DNA of 64,000 bases. It comes from Comamonas testosteroni TK102 (GTDB lineage: Bacteria; Pseudomonadota; Gammaproteobacteria; Burkholderiales; Burkholderiaceae_C). The DNA lies in assembly GCF_000739375.1 (NCBI RefSeq), contig NZ_CP006704.1, positions 3,348,001 to 3,412,000 on the forward strand, read 5' to 3'. The notes under the pieces were generated by a model. The model was given only the letters and a program-made list of their open reading frames with translations. It made no database searches and was not told where the DNA came from. The position numbers and the translations under genes are program-made. Below, one piece after another: positions 36,016 through 46,887 of this stretch. How positions within the stretch are numbered: position 1 is the stretch's first letter; each line of letters opens with the position of its first letter.

Positions 36016-36037
36016 TCTTTGAGGTTTCGCCCATGCC

Positions 36038-36062
36038 AAAGCCCGGTTCGCCGGGCTTTTTT
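36038..36062 (+). terminator. Terminator of ctaA-ctaB
   Basis: GCCCGG-TTCG-CCGGGC (36041-36056) followed by TTTTTT. Confidence 0.85.
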
Positions 36063-36232
36063 GACACTCTCAAAAAGAGAGCTATCAGCGCTTTATGGGC
36101 ATGCGTTTGAGCGCAATTTCATTCAGATTTTGCTTTGCCCTGCCACTGCACAGCTTTGTGACCGAGACCGAACGCAGCGCTGATGATTCGGCGAAGACCT
36201 GGAGGGGCGCAGATTCTCGTCACCGGGATCAT

Positions 36233-36268
36233 CAAAAAAGAAGGCCAGTCCCTGCTGCAGGACTGGCC
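36233..36268 (-). terminator. Terminator of the cytochrome c pair
   Basis: On the minus strand a perfect 9-base hairpin (GGCCAGTCC/GGACTGGCC, 36243-36268) is followed by a T-rich tail (TTCTTTTTT). It lies 37 bases after the cytochrome stop. Confidence 0.85.
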
Positions 36269-36305
36269 CCGGTCATGCATCCAGCAGACCCGATCAAGTG
36301 TCCAT

Positions 36306-37283
36306 TTACAGACCCTTGAGCAGCTTGCCGTTCACTTCCTTGCCGTACATGGAGTACTTGCCATGGTGCTTTTCGGCCGTGGCCTGCAGATTGCCGTTGA
36401 AGCGCGGGTCCTGGCCACGCTCCTGGCTGTTGATGAAGGTGGCCACATCCCAGGCCTCCTGATCGCTCAGGGTTGCATTGCCATAAGGCATGTTGTTCTT
36501 GATGAAGTTGGCCGCCTTGTCGATATCGTGCATGCCGGCCCCCCAGTTATAGGAGTCCTTGCCCCACAGCGGCGGGAACACGGCCACATCGCCGACGAAC
36601 TGGCCCTTGCCGTCCGCGGCATGGCATAGCGCGCACTTGGCTTCATACACCTTGGCACCGGCTTCGTAAGTGGGTGTCGTTCCGGGCTGGCCCGCTTTCT
36701 GGAAGCCGGCACCGGGCAGCTTCTCTCCGGTGGGCGCCTTCTGGGCCATCCAGTAGGCGTAGGACTCCAGAGCCACCAGAACATCATGACCGTCATCCGG
36801 CGCCTTGCCGTTCATGGAGTACATGAAGCAGCCGCGCACACGCTCGGCAAACGTGTCCACATGATCGGTCTTCTTGCGATAGGCCGGGTACATGGGATAG
36901 GCCCCCCACATGGGAGCAGCGCCTTTCAGACGACCCGCATCGAGGTGACAGTTGGTACAGCTCAGCGGATTGCCCGAGAAGCCCACGGCATTGGTCGGCG
37001 TGCGCGTGAAGATGGCTTCGCCGCGGCGCACCCACTCGCCCATGGGGCCTTCCGGGTAGTCACTCACACCGGGAGGTGTGAATTCGCCAGGCTTGGCAGC
37101 CACGACCATGGCCCTGGTGTCTGCCGCAGGCGCTGCCACCTTGACGGGCTCTTCGGCCTTTTGGGGTCGGCTGATGCTCATGCCATACCAGAGCGCTCCG
37201 CCCAGACCTGCAAACAGGCAGGCCACCACGGCGTATTCAGCGAAATTGGAGCTTTGAGAAGCTGTTTGTTGTTGGTCCGACAT
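36306..37283 (-). CDS. Dihaem cytochrome c, thiosulfate dehydrogenase (TsdA)-like
   Basis: 325 residues from ATG 37283, with GGGAG 6 bases upstream. An N-terminal membrane anchor (about residues 14-34) is followed by two c-haem sites, CTNCH and CALCH. The first haem's distal block ERVRGCFMYSMNGKAPDDG matches the TsdA family, where the Cys is an axial haem ligand and marks the active site. TsdA oxidises thiosulfate to tetrathionate (or the reverse) in the periplasm. Here the enzyme is anchored rather than soluble. It lies 17 bases after the second cytochrome and shares its terminator, so the two form an operon. Confidence 0.87.
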   Translation of the reverse strand: MSDQQQTASQSSNFAEYAVVACLFAGLGGALWYGMSISRPQKAEEPVKVAAPAADTRAMVVAAKPGEFTPPGVSDYPEGPMGEWVRRGEAIFTRTPTNAVGFSGNPLSCTNCHLDAGRLKGAAPMWGAYPMYPAYRKKTDHVDTFAERVRGCFMYSMNGKAPDDGHDVLVALESYAYWMAQKAPTGEKLPGAGFQKAGQPGTTPTYEAGAKVYEAKCALCHAADGKGQFVGDVAVFPPLWGKDSYNWGAGMHDIDKAANFIKNNMPYGNATLSDQEAWDVATFINSQERGQDPRFNGNLQATAEKHHGKYSMYGKEVNGKLLKGL

Positions 37284-37300
37284 AGTCAACTCCCGAACAC

Positions 37301-38020
37301 TTAAGGCTTGGTGGCCGCTGCAGAGGCAGCGGGGGCATGCAGGCGCTGGTAATACGCAGCCACGGCCTTGATGTCCTCGGCCGTGAGCTTCCTGGCCACT
37401 GCCCCCATCAGACCCAGAGGGCCCGCTTCGCGCTGCCCCTTGTTCCAGGCGTCGATCTGGCCTTGCATGTAGTCGGCCGTCAGATGGCCGATGGCCGGAA
37501 AATCATTGCCCACGCCCACGCCGCCAGGGCCATGGCACTGCGCACAGGCAGGAATGCCGTCGGCCCAGCGGCCGCGCTCGACCAGCCAGGCGCCACCATC
37601 GTCGCTCTTGCCAGGCAAGGCACCGCGCACGCTCTTGATCGGCAATGGCAAGCTCGCGTAATAGGCTGCTACATCGGCGCGCTCCTGCGCGCTCATGGCC
37701 TTGGCCATGGGAGCCATGACAACAGATTGACGGGCGCCGGCCGCCAGCTGGTTCAGCTGACGCTCCAGGTAGCCTGCATGCTGGCCCGCCAGGGCAGGAA
37801 AGCCGGCCTGGCCCTCACCCTTGGCACCATGGCAGCTGGCACAGGCAGCCGCACCGCCCGCTGAGCCGGACTGGGCAATCCTGGCCCCGGCAGCAGAGTT
37901 TCCGTTCAATGCGGCCTTGGCGGCGGCAGGTTCTTGTGCCCAGGCGCTGGTCGCCATCAGCATGGAAATGCCGACAGCTACCCACGACCGGGGCAGAGTC
38001 TTTGTGTTCAAGCGATTCAT
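37301..38020 (-). CDS. Dihaem cytochrome c4-like protein, probable TsdB-type partner
   Basis: 239 residues with a signal peptide (residues 1-28, TSAWAQ) and two CxxCH haem sites, CASCHG and CAQCHG, in two similar halves as in cytochrome c4 and TsdB. Each half ends in a Met-containing loop (MAPMAKAMSAQERAD; LMGAVARKLTAEDIK), the expected sixth ligands. It would take electrons from the TsdA-like enzyme to the oxidase. First gene of the two-gene operon. Confidence 0.88.
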   Translation of the reverse strand: MNRLNTKTLPRSWVAVGISMLMATSAWAQEPAAAKAALNGNSAAGARIAQSGSAGGAAACASCHGAKGEGQAGFPALAGQHAGYLERQLNQLAAGARQSVVMAPMAKAMSAQERADVAAYYASLPLPIKSVRGALPGKSDDGGAWLVERGRWADGIPACAQCHGPGGVGVGNDFPAIGHLTADYMQGQIDAWNKGQREAGPLGLMGAVARKLTAEDIKAVAAYYQRLHAPAASAAATKP

Positions 38021-38205
38021 CTTGGGAATGGAGGTTTGGGCGGCGCAGATCTGCCGCGCTTCAGGCCTGTGCCTGACGCCTACGTCTGAGCTGGGCAGTC
38101 ACGGCCGAAGCAAGCCATGACAGCAAGCACATGGCCCGAAGATACCGAGGGAAGATTAAGAGCCAATTAATGCCGCCAGCAATTGGCTGCCGCTGCAGGA
38201 CCGGG

Positions 38206-39990
38206 CTAATCGGGCAATGCCGCACAGGGCTTGATCGGCAGACATAAACGCGCCACCAGCCCCGTCACCGCAGGCTCCGCCTGGCCGTTCTGCTGCCTCC
38301 ATTGCGCCAGGGGCAGCAATTCCAGCTCACCGCCGCCGCTCTGTGCGATGCGCTGCACGATTGCCAGGCCCAGGCCGCTGCCATGGGCCTGATGCTGCTT
38401 GCGCCAGAAGCGCTGGGTCGCCACGGCACAGTCCTCGCTGTTCAGCCCGGGTCCATGATCGATTACCGTGAACTCCAGATAACCGCAGGGATTGGCAGGC
38501 GTTGCCTGCAGCTTGTCGGCATCAGGCTGCACCAGGTGCGAAACATGACGCAGACCAAGCAGCACCGAAGATTCGCCAGGCCCTGCGTCTGCCGTCTGCC
38601 CATAGTGCAAGGCGTTCTCCATCAGATTGCGCAATGCCGACACCAGCAGGGGCTGAGGCAGGGCCACGCGCAAAGCCTGCAGCCGGGCATCCTCCAAGTC
38701 CTGATCTGACGACCAGCGCAAGCGCTGCGATCCCGAGGAAATGGCCGTGGCAGTGAGCTCCCGGGCCTTTTCCAGAGCCTCCCAGCCACAGGCCGGCTCG
38801 CCGCGGAAGCCACAGCCTTCCTCAGCTACCGGCTGGCAATCCAGCCTGGCCAGCAGCAGCAATTGCTCCAGCGTGTGCTGCAAATGCTCCACCCCCTGTC
38901 CCGCCTGCTCCAGGGCCTGCCGGGTCATCTGCCACTGCGTGGTCTGCGAAACAGGCCTGGAAGCAATGCCCGGGTTTGCGGCAGGCGAATGTTCCGTCAA
39001 CGCCACCATCTGTGCGCCTGCATGGGCCACCGCCATCTGCGCCACCTGCACATGGGTTTTGACGGCTGTCAGCGGAGTGCGCAGCTCATGGGCGGCATCG
39101 TCGCTCCAGCGGCGCTCGCGCTCAATGGCTCGGTGCACGCGCTGCAGCAGGTGATTGATGGTCTGCACCAGCGGCGCCAGTTCCCTGACCTGCCGGCCTT
39201 GCGCCACGGGAGAGTCGTCGCCGGGCGGACGCTGGCTCAACTCCTGGCGCAGCGACTCCAGCGGCCGCAGGCCGCGCGTCACGCCCCACCACATCAGCAC
39301 CATGCTGGCCAGCAGTGCCAGCACAAAGGGCAGGATGATGGTGTAGGCAAAGCCATGGATCAGGCCCTCACGCACATCGATGCGGTCGGCCGTGGCAATG
39401 CGTACGCCATGCTCCTCGAGCACATAGGTGCGCCAGGGCTTGCCGCCTTTGGTGATGCTCGAGAAGCCCAGCGGCAGCGGCCCCTGGAAGCTGGGTGCGC
39501 CTGCGGTGCGGGCCAGCACCTGGGAATCGCCGGGTTCGGCGCCACGACCAGATTCTGCAGTCCCGCCAGGGGCGGTACTGCCAGTCTTTGCAGCCCTGAC
39601 ACGCGGCACATCCAGCGGAGACGCAGGAATCAGGGCCGGGCGCGCATCCGCCTTGCCCGTGGCTCCGCCAGCCTCGGCATCAGCGGCCGCCTCCATGGCG
39701 CCAGGCGCGGGGGCGGTCTGCACCTCGCTGCGAATCATGCTGACCTCGCAGGCCACGCCATCGCGCGCCACCACGTTGAGCATGGGGCCCCAGTCCTCAG
39801 GACTGGCGTTATGGGGTTTGAACTGATGGACGATGCCCGCCACCATGCGGGCCGAGGCGATCAGCCGGTCGTCAAGCACCGAGCGCAGCTCATGCCGCAT
39901 GTCGGCAAACATCCAGGCGGCCACGCCACCCCATAGCGTGCACAGCGCCAGGCACAGCCAGACCAGCAAGCGGACCCGCAGACTGCGCAT
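38206..39990 (-). CDS. Sensor histidine kinase, QseC/PmrB-like
   Basis: 594 residues from ATG 39990, which overlaps the regulator's stop (TGATG). One helix near residues 8-28, a long Ala/Gly/Pro-rich periplasmic loop, a second helix (IILPFVLALLASMVLMWWGV), HAMP-like linker, HisKA with the phospho-His in RWSDDAAHELRTPLTAVKTH, and an ATPase domain with DHGPGL and GSGLGLAIV. The periplasmic part is longer than usual for QseC. Partner of the adjacent regulator, controlling the divergent disulfide genes if the TTAA box is used. Confidence 0.92.
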   Translation of the reverse strand: MRSLRVRLLVWLCLALCTLWGGVAAWMFADMRHELRSVLDDRLIASARMVAGIVHQFKPHNASPEDWGPMLNVVARDGVACEVSMIRSEVQTAPAPGAMEAAADAEAGGATGKADARPALIPASPLDVPRVRAAKTGSTAPGGTAESGRGAEPGDSQVLARTAGAPSFQGPLPLGFSSITKGGKPWRTYVLEEHGVRIATADRIDVREGLIHGFAYTIILPFVLALLASMVLMWWGVTRGLRPLESLRQELSQRPPGDDSPVAQGRQVRELAPLVQTINHLLQRVHRAIERERRWSDDAAHELRTPLTAVKTHVQVAQMAVAHAGAQMVALTEHSPAANPGIASRPVSQTTQWQMTRQALEQAGQGVEHLQHTLEQLLLLARLDCQPVAEEGCGFRGEPACGWEALEKARELTATAISSGSQRLRWSSDQDLEDARLQALRVALPQPLLVSALRNLMENALHYGQTADAGPGESSVLLGLRHVSHLVQPDADKLQATPANPCGYLEFTVIDHGPGLNSEDCAVATQRFWRKQHQAHGSGLGLAIVQRIAQSGGGELELLPLAQWRQQNGQAEPAVTGLVARLCLPIKPCAALPD

Positions 39991-40664
39991 CAGCGCCCGC
40001 CCCCTTGCACACGCCCCAATCTGAAGCCCACGCCACGCACGGTCTCCACCATGTCCGAGCCCAGCTTGCGGCGCAGGTGATGCACATGCACGTTCACGGC
40101 ATTGCTCTCCACATCGAGGCTGTAGCCATAGAGGCTGTCGCGCAACTGCTCCAGACTCAGCACGCGCCCTGGTGACTGCAGCAGCGCACGCAGCAGCGCC
40201 CACTCACGGCGCGACAAATCCACGGCACAGCCCCCACGCATGGCCTGGCCGGCAGCCAGATCCACATTGACATCGCCCAGCACGATCCAGTCCACGGTAC
40301 GCCCCGCAGCACGGCGCAGCAGCGCATGCAGTCGCGCCGCCAGTTCGTGCAGATCGAAGGGCTTGACCAGATAGTCGTCGGCCCCGGTCTGCAATCCTTC
40401 GATACGCTGACCCACTGCATCACGTGCGGTCAACACCAGCACGGGCAGCGCCAGCCCCTGGCTGCGCCAGCGCGCCAGCAGATGCAGACCATCCTCATCA
40501 GGCAGACCCAGATCCAGCACACACACGTCAAAGTGGGAGGATTTGAGCGCCGCATCGGCCTGGCTGGCGCAACCCACCACGTCCACACCAAAGCCCTGTA
40601 GCTGCAGGCCCGCCTTCACCCCGCTGGCGACCAAAGCGTTATCTTCCACTAACAGCACATGCAT
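39990..40664 (-). CDS. OmpR-family response regulator, QseB/PmrA-like
   Basis: 224 residues from ATG 40664 (MHVLLVEDNALVASG); an upstream TTG at 40679 is possible. Receiver: acidic pair ED near residue 7, phospho-acceptor Asp in VCVLDLGLPDEDG, Lys in YLVKPFD. A winged-helix domain follows (SRREWALLRALLQ, VNVHVHHLRRKLG). It is translationally coupled to the kinase. A PmrA/QseB-like direct repeat lies in the upstream intergenic region. Confidence 0.93.
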   Translation of the reverse strand: MHVLLVEDNALVASGVKAGLQLQGFGVDVVGCASQADAALKSSHFDVCVLDLGLPDEDGLHLLARWRSQGLALPVLVLTARDAVGQRIEGLQTGADDYLVKPFDLHELAARLHALLRRAAGRTVDWIVLGDVNVDLAAGQAMRGGCAVDLSRREWALLRALLQSPGRVLSLEQLRDSLYGYSLDVESNAVNVHVHHLRRKLGSDMVETVRGVGFRLGRVQGGGR

Positions 40665-40774
40665 TTTTTCATTGCGCAACCGTCACCCGCACCATCGTTT
40701 CCAGCAACCGGGCAGGTGTTGAGCGCCTTGTTTATCCGAATCGGGCGAGCATCGCAGATTTGTCTTTTCGCAGC

Positions 40775-40791
40775 GTTAACCCCTGCTTAAT
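40775..40791. promoter_or_regulatory. PmrA/QseB-type direct-repeat box
   Basis: GTTAA-CCCCTG-CTTAAT: two TTAA cores at 40776-40779 and 40787-40790, 11 bases apart, followed by TCCCCTGC, which repeats CCCCTGC. This is the spacing of PmrA/QseB boxes (TTAA-N7-TTAA). It lies between the divergent regulator and the DsbD/TlpA fusion gene. Confidence 0.55.
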
Positions 40792-40848
40792 CCCCTGCGC
40801 CCAAGATCACGGCCAGCCCCATCCAGGACCGACCACCTCCGCTCGCTC

Positions 40849-42267
40849 ATGTTTCTTCGCTTCATCGCAGTCCAAGCTCTGCTTTCAGCCCTGCTGCTGG
40901 CAGGCACGGCTGCGTGGTCACAGCCGCTGAGCCCGCCCGGCCTGAGCGCTGGCAGATCCGCTGCGCAATCCTTGATTCTGGGTGCTGAACAGGCTTTTGC
41001 ACTGACGCCACCGGAGCAAAACGCCATCAGGACAGAGGCCGACGATCGTCGCCGGCTGGAGCTGCACTGGACTATTGCCCCCGGCCATTACCTCTACCGC
41101 GACCAACTGCGCCTGCGCGATGCGCTGGGCCAGGCGCTGCCGCTGCGGATTCCTCAGGGGCAGTCGCGGGACGATGCCTTTTTTGGCAATGTGCAAGTCT
41201 TTCATCAGGAGCTGCGCGTTCAGGCCGCGCTGCCAGAGAGACCCGAGCAGTGGCCGCTGGAATTGCAGTGGCAGGGTTGCGCCGAGGCCGGCATCTGCTA
41301 CCCGGTGCAGCAGCAGAGCATCAGAGCCGCTCAGTTGGACCTGGACAAGACGGCGCAGCCAACCACCCCGGATCCTGTCAATACCGCAGCCGCTTCAGCC
41401 AGCCCACTGCAGGCACTGGCACTGCCGGCCAGTGTGCTGATCGGCCCTCTTGCCTTTCCCAGCATGGCACTTGCAACGTTTCTGGCCATGTTTGCAAGCC
41501 AGTGGTGGGCGAGGCGCAAGCAGCGCCAAGGCGCTCAGCCCATGGAGGCCCTGCTGCTGCGTGCCACGCTGGCTGGGCTGCTGGCGGCACGTGCGACCTA
41601 TGTAGCTCAATGGTGGCCCGAGTATTGGTCGTCCTTGAGGGCATCTCCGGCCGGCGCGTTGCAGATCCTGGATATTCGCGATGGCGGCTGGAACCTCTGG
41701 GCCGGACTGCTGGCGGCAGCACTCTGGGGCGCTTGGAGCGCACGTCGGCATGCGGTTTTGCGGCGCGGCGTGCTGCAGTCCCTGGGACTGGGGGCTTTCA
41801 TCCTCGTGACGGCTTATGCGCTGCGCAACTGGGTGGAGCCCACCAGGCCCTTGCTACCAGCGCTGACGCTGGTCAGCGCTGGCGCTCAGCCCACGGACTT
41901 GCGCAGCTATCGAGGCCAGGCGCTTGCCATCAACCTCTGGGCCAGCTGGTGCCCGCCCTGCAAACGCGAAATGCCGGTACTGGCCCAGGCACAAAAAGAC
42001 CATCCGGAAGTGCGTTTCATCTGGATCAACCAGGGCGAGGACGCGGCCACCGTGCTGCGCTATCTGCAATCCATGCCCTTGCCCGTCTCCCAGGTGCTGC
42101 TGGACCCGGAGCAGCTCGCCAGCCGGCACTGGCAGCAGCGCGGCTTGCCTTCCACCTATTTCTATGACGCGAGCGGGCAGCTCCGATCCATGCGCATGGG
42201 AGAGCTCTCGCGTGCCACCCTGGCCGAACAGCTGCGCACCATTGCCCCTGCTCGACCTGCTCCATGA
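40849..42267 (+). CDS. Fusion of DsbD alpha domain, Lgt-like membrane block and TlpA thioredoxin
   Basis: 472 residues. Signal peptide (1-25). Residues about 70-155 match the periplasmic DsbD alpha domain, including GCAEAGICYPV with its active Cys pair (C143, C149). Next, about 185-330, four or five helices resemble the prolipoprotein-transferase-like membrane part of some betaproteobacterial TlpA proteins (LDIRDGGWNLWAGLLA). Then a periplasmic TlpA-type thioredoxin with WASWCPPCKRE near 363-373. The whole protein has only these four Cys, so the membrane part cannot relay electrons as DsbD's does. Followed 23 bases later by a DsbG-like gene; the layout recalls ScsB/C/D copper-tolerance systems. 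Confidence 0.85.
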   Translation: MFLRFIAVQALLSALLLAGTAAWSQPLSPPGLSAGRSAAQSLILGAEQAFALTPPEQNAIRTEADDRRRLELHWTIAPGHYLYRDQLRLRDALGQALPLRIPQGQSRDDAFFGNVQVFHQELRVQAALPERPEQWPLELQWQGCAEAGICYPVQQQSIRAAQLDLDKTAQPTTPDPVNTAAASASPLQALALPASVLIGPLAFPSMALATFLAMFASQWWARRKQRQGAQPMEALLLRATLAGLLAARATYVAQWWPEYWSSLRASPAGALQILDIRDGGWNLWAGLLAAALWGAWSARRHAVLRRGVLQSLGLGAFILVTAYALRNWVEPTRPLLPALTLVSAGAQPTDLRSYRGQALAINLWASWCPPCKREMPVLAQAQKDHPEVRFIWINQGEDAATVLRYLQSMPLPVSQVLLDPEQLASRHWQQRGLPSTYFYDASGQLRSMRMGELSRATLAEQLRTIAPARPAP

Positions 42268-42290
42268 CTCAAGACTGACAAAGGTTTATC

Positions 42291-43169
42291 GTGCCCCGCC
42301 CACTGCCGCTGTCATGCCCGCTTTCTGCACTGATTTTTCCCGTGCTCGCCGCCACTGCCGTTACCGTGGTGGCCGTGGCCCATGCCCGCAATGTGATTGC
42401 CGCCAGCAAAGCCGCCGCAAGCAGTGTTGCAGCCGGCGATCTGCCGTCGGCGCAGTTCCTGGCCGAACAGGGCCTGCAGATCGTGGGACCCATGCAAAGC
42501 TCCGGCGGCCTCAAGGCCTGGGCTGCCTACCGCGATCAGCAGCCGATTCCCATCTACCGCATGCCTGACGGCAAGCACTGGGTGATCGGCACCGTCATCG
42601 ATGCCCTGGGCAAGGATGTGAACGCCAAGGCCTTGCACAGCGCGGTACAGCAGCCCATGGGTCAGGAACTCTGGGCCGATCTGGAAAACACCCGCTGGAT
42701 TGCCGATGGCAGGCCTGATGCCCCTCGCATCGCCTATGTGTTCACCGACCCCAACTGCCCCTACTGCAACCAGCTCTGGCGCGAAGCAAGGCCGCTGGTG
42801 CAGGCAGGCCAGTTGCAGCTGCGCCATATTCTGGTCGGCATGCTGCGTCCCAGCAGCGAGGGCAAGGCCGCTGCCATTCTGGGCTCCCGGGTTCCGGAGC
42901 AGGCTCTGGCCAGCCACGCCATGGCCTATGCCGATGCCCCTGGCAAAAATCCCGATGCCCTTGGCATTGCGCCGCTGCAGCGCATCCCTGTGTCGGCCCG
43001 CGATGCGCTGGCCAATAACGCTGCGCTGATGAGCAGTGCGGGCTTGCGCGCCACGCCCGTGACGATCTGGAAGAACGTCCAGGGCCTGGTGCAGATCCGC
43101 ACCGGCATGCCGCCGGGGCTGCTTGAAGAACTGCTCGACAACACCCCAGGCAAGCCAAGCCCTCAATAA
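42291..43169 (+). CDS. dsbG: DsbG/DsbC-like thiol:disulfide interchange protein, GTG start
   Basis: 292 residues starting at GTG 42291 with AAGG 8 bases upstream. It has a hydrophobic export signal (about residues 10-30), a DsbC/DsbG-type dimerisation domain, and a thioredoxin domain with CPYC in YVFTDPNCPYCNQLW (near residues 155-158). LRATPVTIWKNVQG carries the cis-Pro loop. It isomerises or protects periplasmic thiols and needs to be kept reduced, so the upstream fusion is a plausible reductase partner. Symbol by similarity. Confidence 0.88.
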   Translation: MPRPLPLSCPLSALIFPVLAATAVTVVAVAHARNVIAASKAAASSVAAGDLPSAQFLAEQGLQIVGPMQSSGGLKAWAAYRDQQPIPIYRMPDGKHWVIGTVIDALGKDVNAKALHSAVQQPMGQELWADLENTRWIADGRPDAPRIAYVFTDPNCPYCNQLWREARPLVQAGQLQLRHILVGMLRPSSEGKAAAILGSRVPEQALASHAMAYADAPGKNPDALGIAPLQRIPVSARDALANNAALMSSAGLRATPVTIWKNVQGLVQIRTGMPPGLLEELLDNTPGKPSPQ

Positions 43170-43245
43170 GAGGTGAATTGCCTCAAAACCCATGCACCGA
43201 CTATGCAAGCAGCTATCATCACGGTAGCAAATCTATACAAATACC

Positions 43246-43596
43246 ATGAGCCGCCCTGACTGGAAGACCCTGCTGCCCGCCCTGAGCCCTGCCAGCCGCA
43301 TCGTGCTGCACGCCCCCAGTCCGCAAGCGCTGGCCCGCGCACGCGGTAATTTCAAGAACCTGAAAGCCGCCAACCCCGAGCTGGAGGTCTGGATCGTCGT
43401 CAACGCCCAGGCTGTGCAAGCCGTGCTGGACCAGCCGGACGATCTGGGTCCGGCATTGGCGCAGGTGCTGTTATGCCCCAACACGCTCAGAAACAACGGC
43501 CTGAGTGCCCCCGAAAACATTCAGGTGCTGCCCATGGGCGCCGTGGAAGCCATCGCCCGCATGCAGCAGGATGGCTGGACCTATATCCGCAGCTGA
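43246..43596 (+). CDS. DsrE-like protein
   Basis: 116 residues of DsrE/DsrF-like fold: RIVLHAPSPQALARARGNFKNLKAANPELEVWIVVNAQAV, then QVLLCPNTLRNNGL with a single Cys at the position of the DsrE active Cys, and VLPMGAVEAIARMQQDGWTYI at the end. These small cytoplasmic proteins act in sulfur trafficking or are uncharacterised. The gene lies 77 bases after dsbG and may share its transcript. Confidence 0.8.
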   Translation: MSRPDWKTLLPALSPASRIVLHAPSPQALARARGNFKNLKAANPELEVWIVVNAQAVQAVLDQPDDLGPALAQVLLCPNTLRNNGLSAPENIQVLPMGAVEAIARMQQDGWTYIRS

Positions 43597-43619
43597 GCGG
43601 GCGGGCGCCGGATTCAGGA

Positions 43620-44666
43620 CTACAGCCCCCAGTCCCTGAGCGCAGGCAGCGCCAGCTGGGTTGCGGCATAGCCTTCGTCGATGGACTCACGCCCCCGGTA
43701 GAAATCCATCAGTCCGACATGCGAGAGACGCGGCGCTATCAGCACCTCGGCCGGGTCTCCCGCCATGCGGCTGCGCGTGATGCGCATCTGCATGATGTTG
43801 ACACTGGCCATGACCACATTGACCAGCGAGGGCACGGGCATGGAGTCGTCACCCTCGTCAAACCCGTCCCCCTTGCGCCCCCTGCGCATGACGGTTGAGG
43901 ACAGCGTCTTCACGCTGGTCATGCTGCGCTTCCAGGCCCCTGTCCAGCTGAGCGGTGAACCGTTCGCGGCCAGCGCTTCGGGAATCTGGCCCAGCGGCAG
44001 CGGGGGCTCCTCGTCTTCCCTATGCAGCGCCGAGACCTTGAGCTCGTGCCCGTGCATCCTGAGCTCGCTCTCGCCCATGTCCGCTGCTCTCATATGCCTG
44101 CGCATGATGTCGGCATTCAAATCGACGGCAATGACGATATCCGCCCCCATGGCGCGCGCCAGCGAGACCGGGACAGGATTGACCAGGCCGCCGTCGACCA
44201 GCAACCGCCCTTCACGCATCACCGGGGTGAACAATCCGGGCAGGGCGATGGAAGCACGCACGGCCTCGGCAATCGAGCCCTTGCGCAGCCAGACTTCGGC
44301 TCCCGTCTGCAGGTCGGTGGCCACGCAGCCGAACGGCGTGCCCAGCTCCTCCACGGTTTCCTGCACGAAATTCTCGCGCCAGAACTCGATGATCTTCTCG
44401 CCCTTGAGCAGGCCGCCGCCCAGATTGAAGTCCATGAAGCCGAAGACCTTGCGCTTGCCCAGACCCAGCACCCAGCTCTCGAAGGCATCCATCTCGCCGG
44501 CCGCGTAGGTTGCACCGACCAGCGAACCAATGGAAGTGCCGCAGATGATGTCGGGGCTGACGCCTGCCTCGCGCAGCGCGCGCAACACCCCAAAATGCGC
44601 CCAGCCTCTCGCAGAGCCGCTGCCCAGGGCCAGGCCCACCACGGGTTTGCGTCGCAATTTGTTCAT
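43620..44666 (-). CDS. Patatin-like phospholipase, RssA-like
   Basis: 348 residues. The patatin oxyanion loop GSGSARGWAHFGVLRAL (residues 15-31), the serine motif GTSIGSLVG (near 45) and DGGLVNPVP with the catalytic Asp (about 170) form the Ser-Asp dyad. RssA-like proteins are esterases/lipases of the inner membrane or cytoplasm. It starts 30 bases after ligA on the same strand, so they are probably co-transcribed. Confidence 0.92.
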   Translation of the reverse strand: MNKLRRKPVVGLALGSGSARGWAHFGVLRALREAGVSPDIICGTSIGSLVGATYAAGEMDAFESWVLGLGKRKVFGFMDFNLGGGLLKGEKIIEFWRENFVQETVEELGTPFGCVATDLQTGAEVWLRKGSIAEAVRASIALPGLFTPVMREGRLLVDGGLVNPVPVSLARAMGADIVIAVDLNADIMRRHMRAADMGESELRMHGHELKVSALHREDEEPPLPLGQIPEALAANGSPLSWTGAWKRSMTSVKTLSSTVMRRGRKGDGFDEGDDSMPVPSLVNVVMASVNIMQMRITRSRMAGDPAEVLIAPRLSHVGLMDFYRGRESIDEGYAATQLALPALRDWGL

Positions 44667-44696
44667 AAGGCCTTCCCTGCCACTTTCACAGATGGT

Positions 44697-46841
<2,145 letters not shown>

Positions 46842-46855
46842 TCACGGTCTGGGAT

Positions 46856-46878
46856 AAAAAAGGCCAACATCGTTGGCC
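46856..46878 (-). terminator. Terminator of smc-zipA
   Basis: Minus-strand GGCCAAC-GAT-GTTGGCC followed by TTTTTTA. It lies 10 bases after the zipA stop and upstream of ligA. Confidence 0.85.
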
Positions 46879-46887
46879 CTGTTTGTT

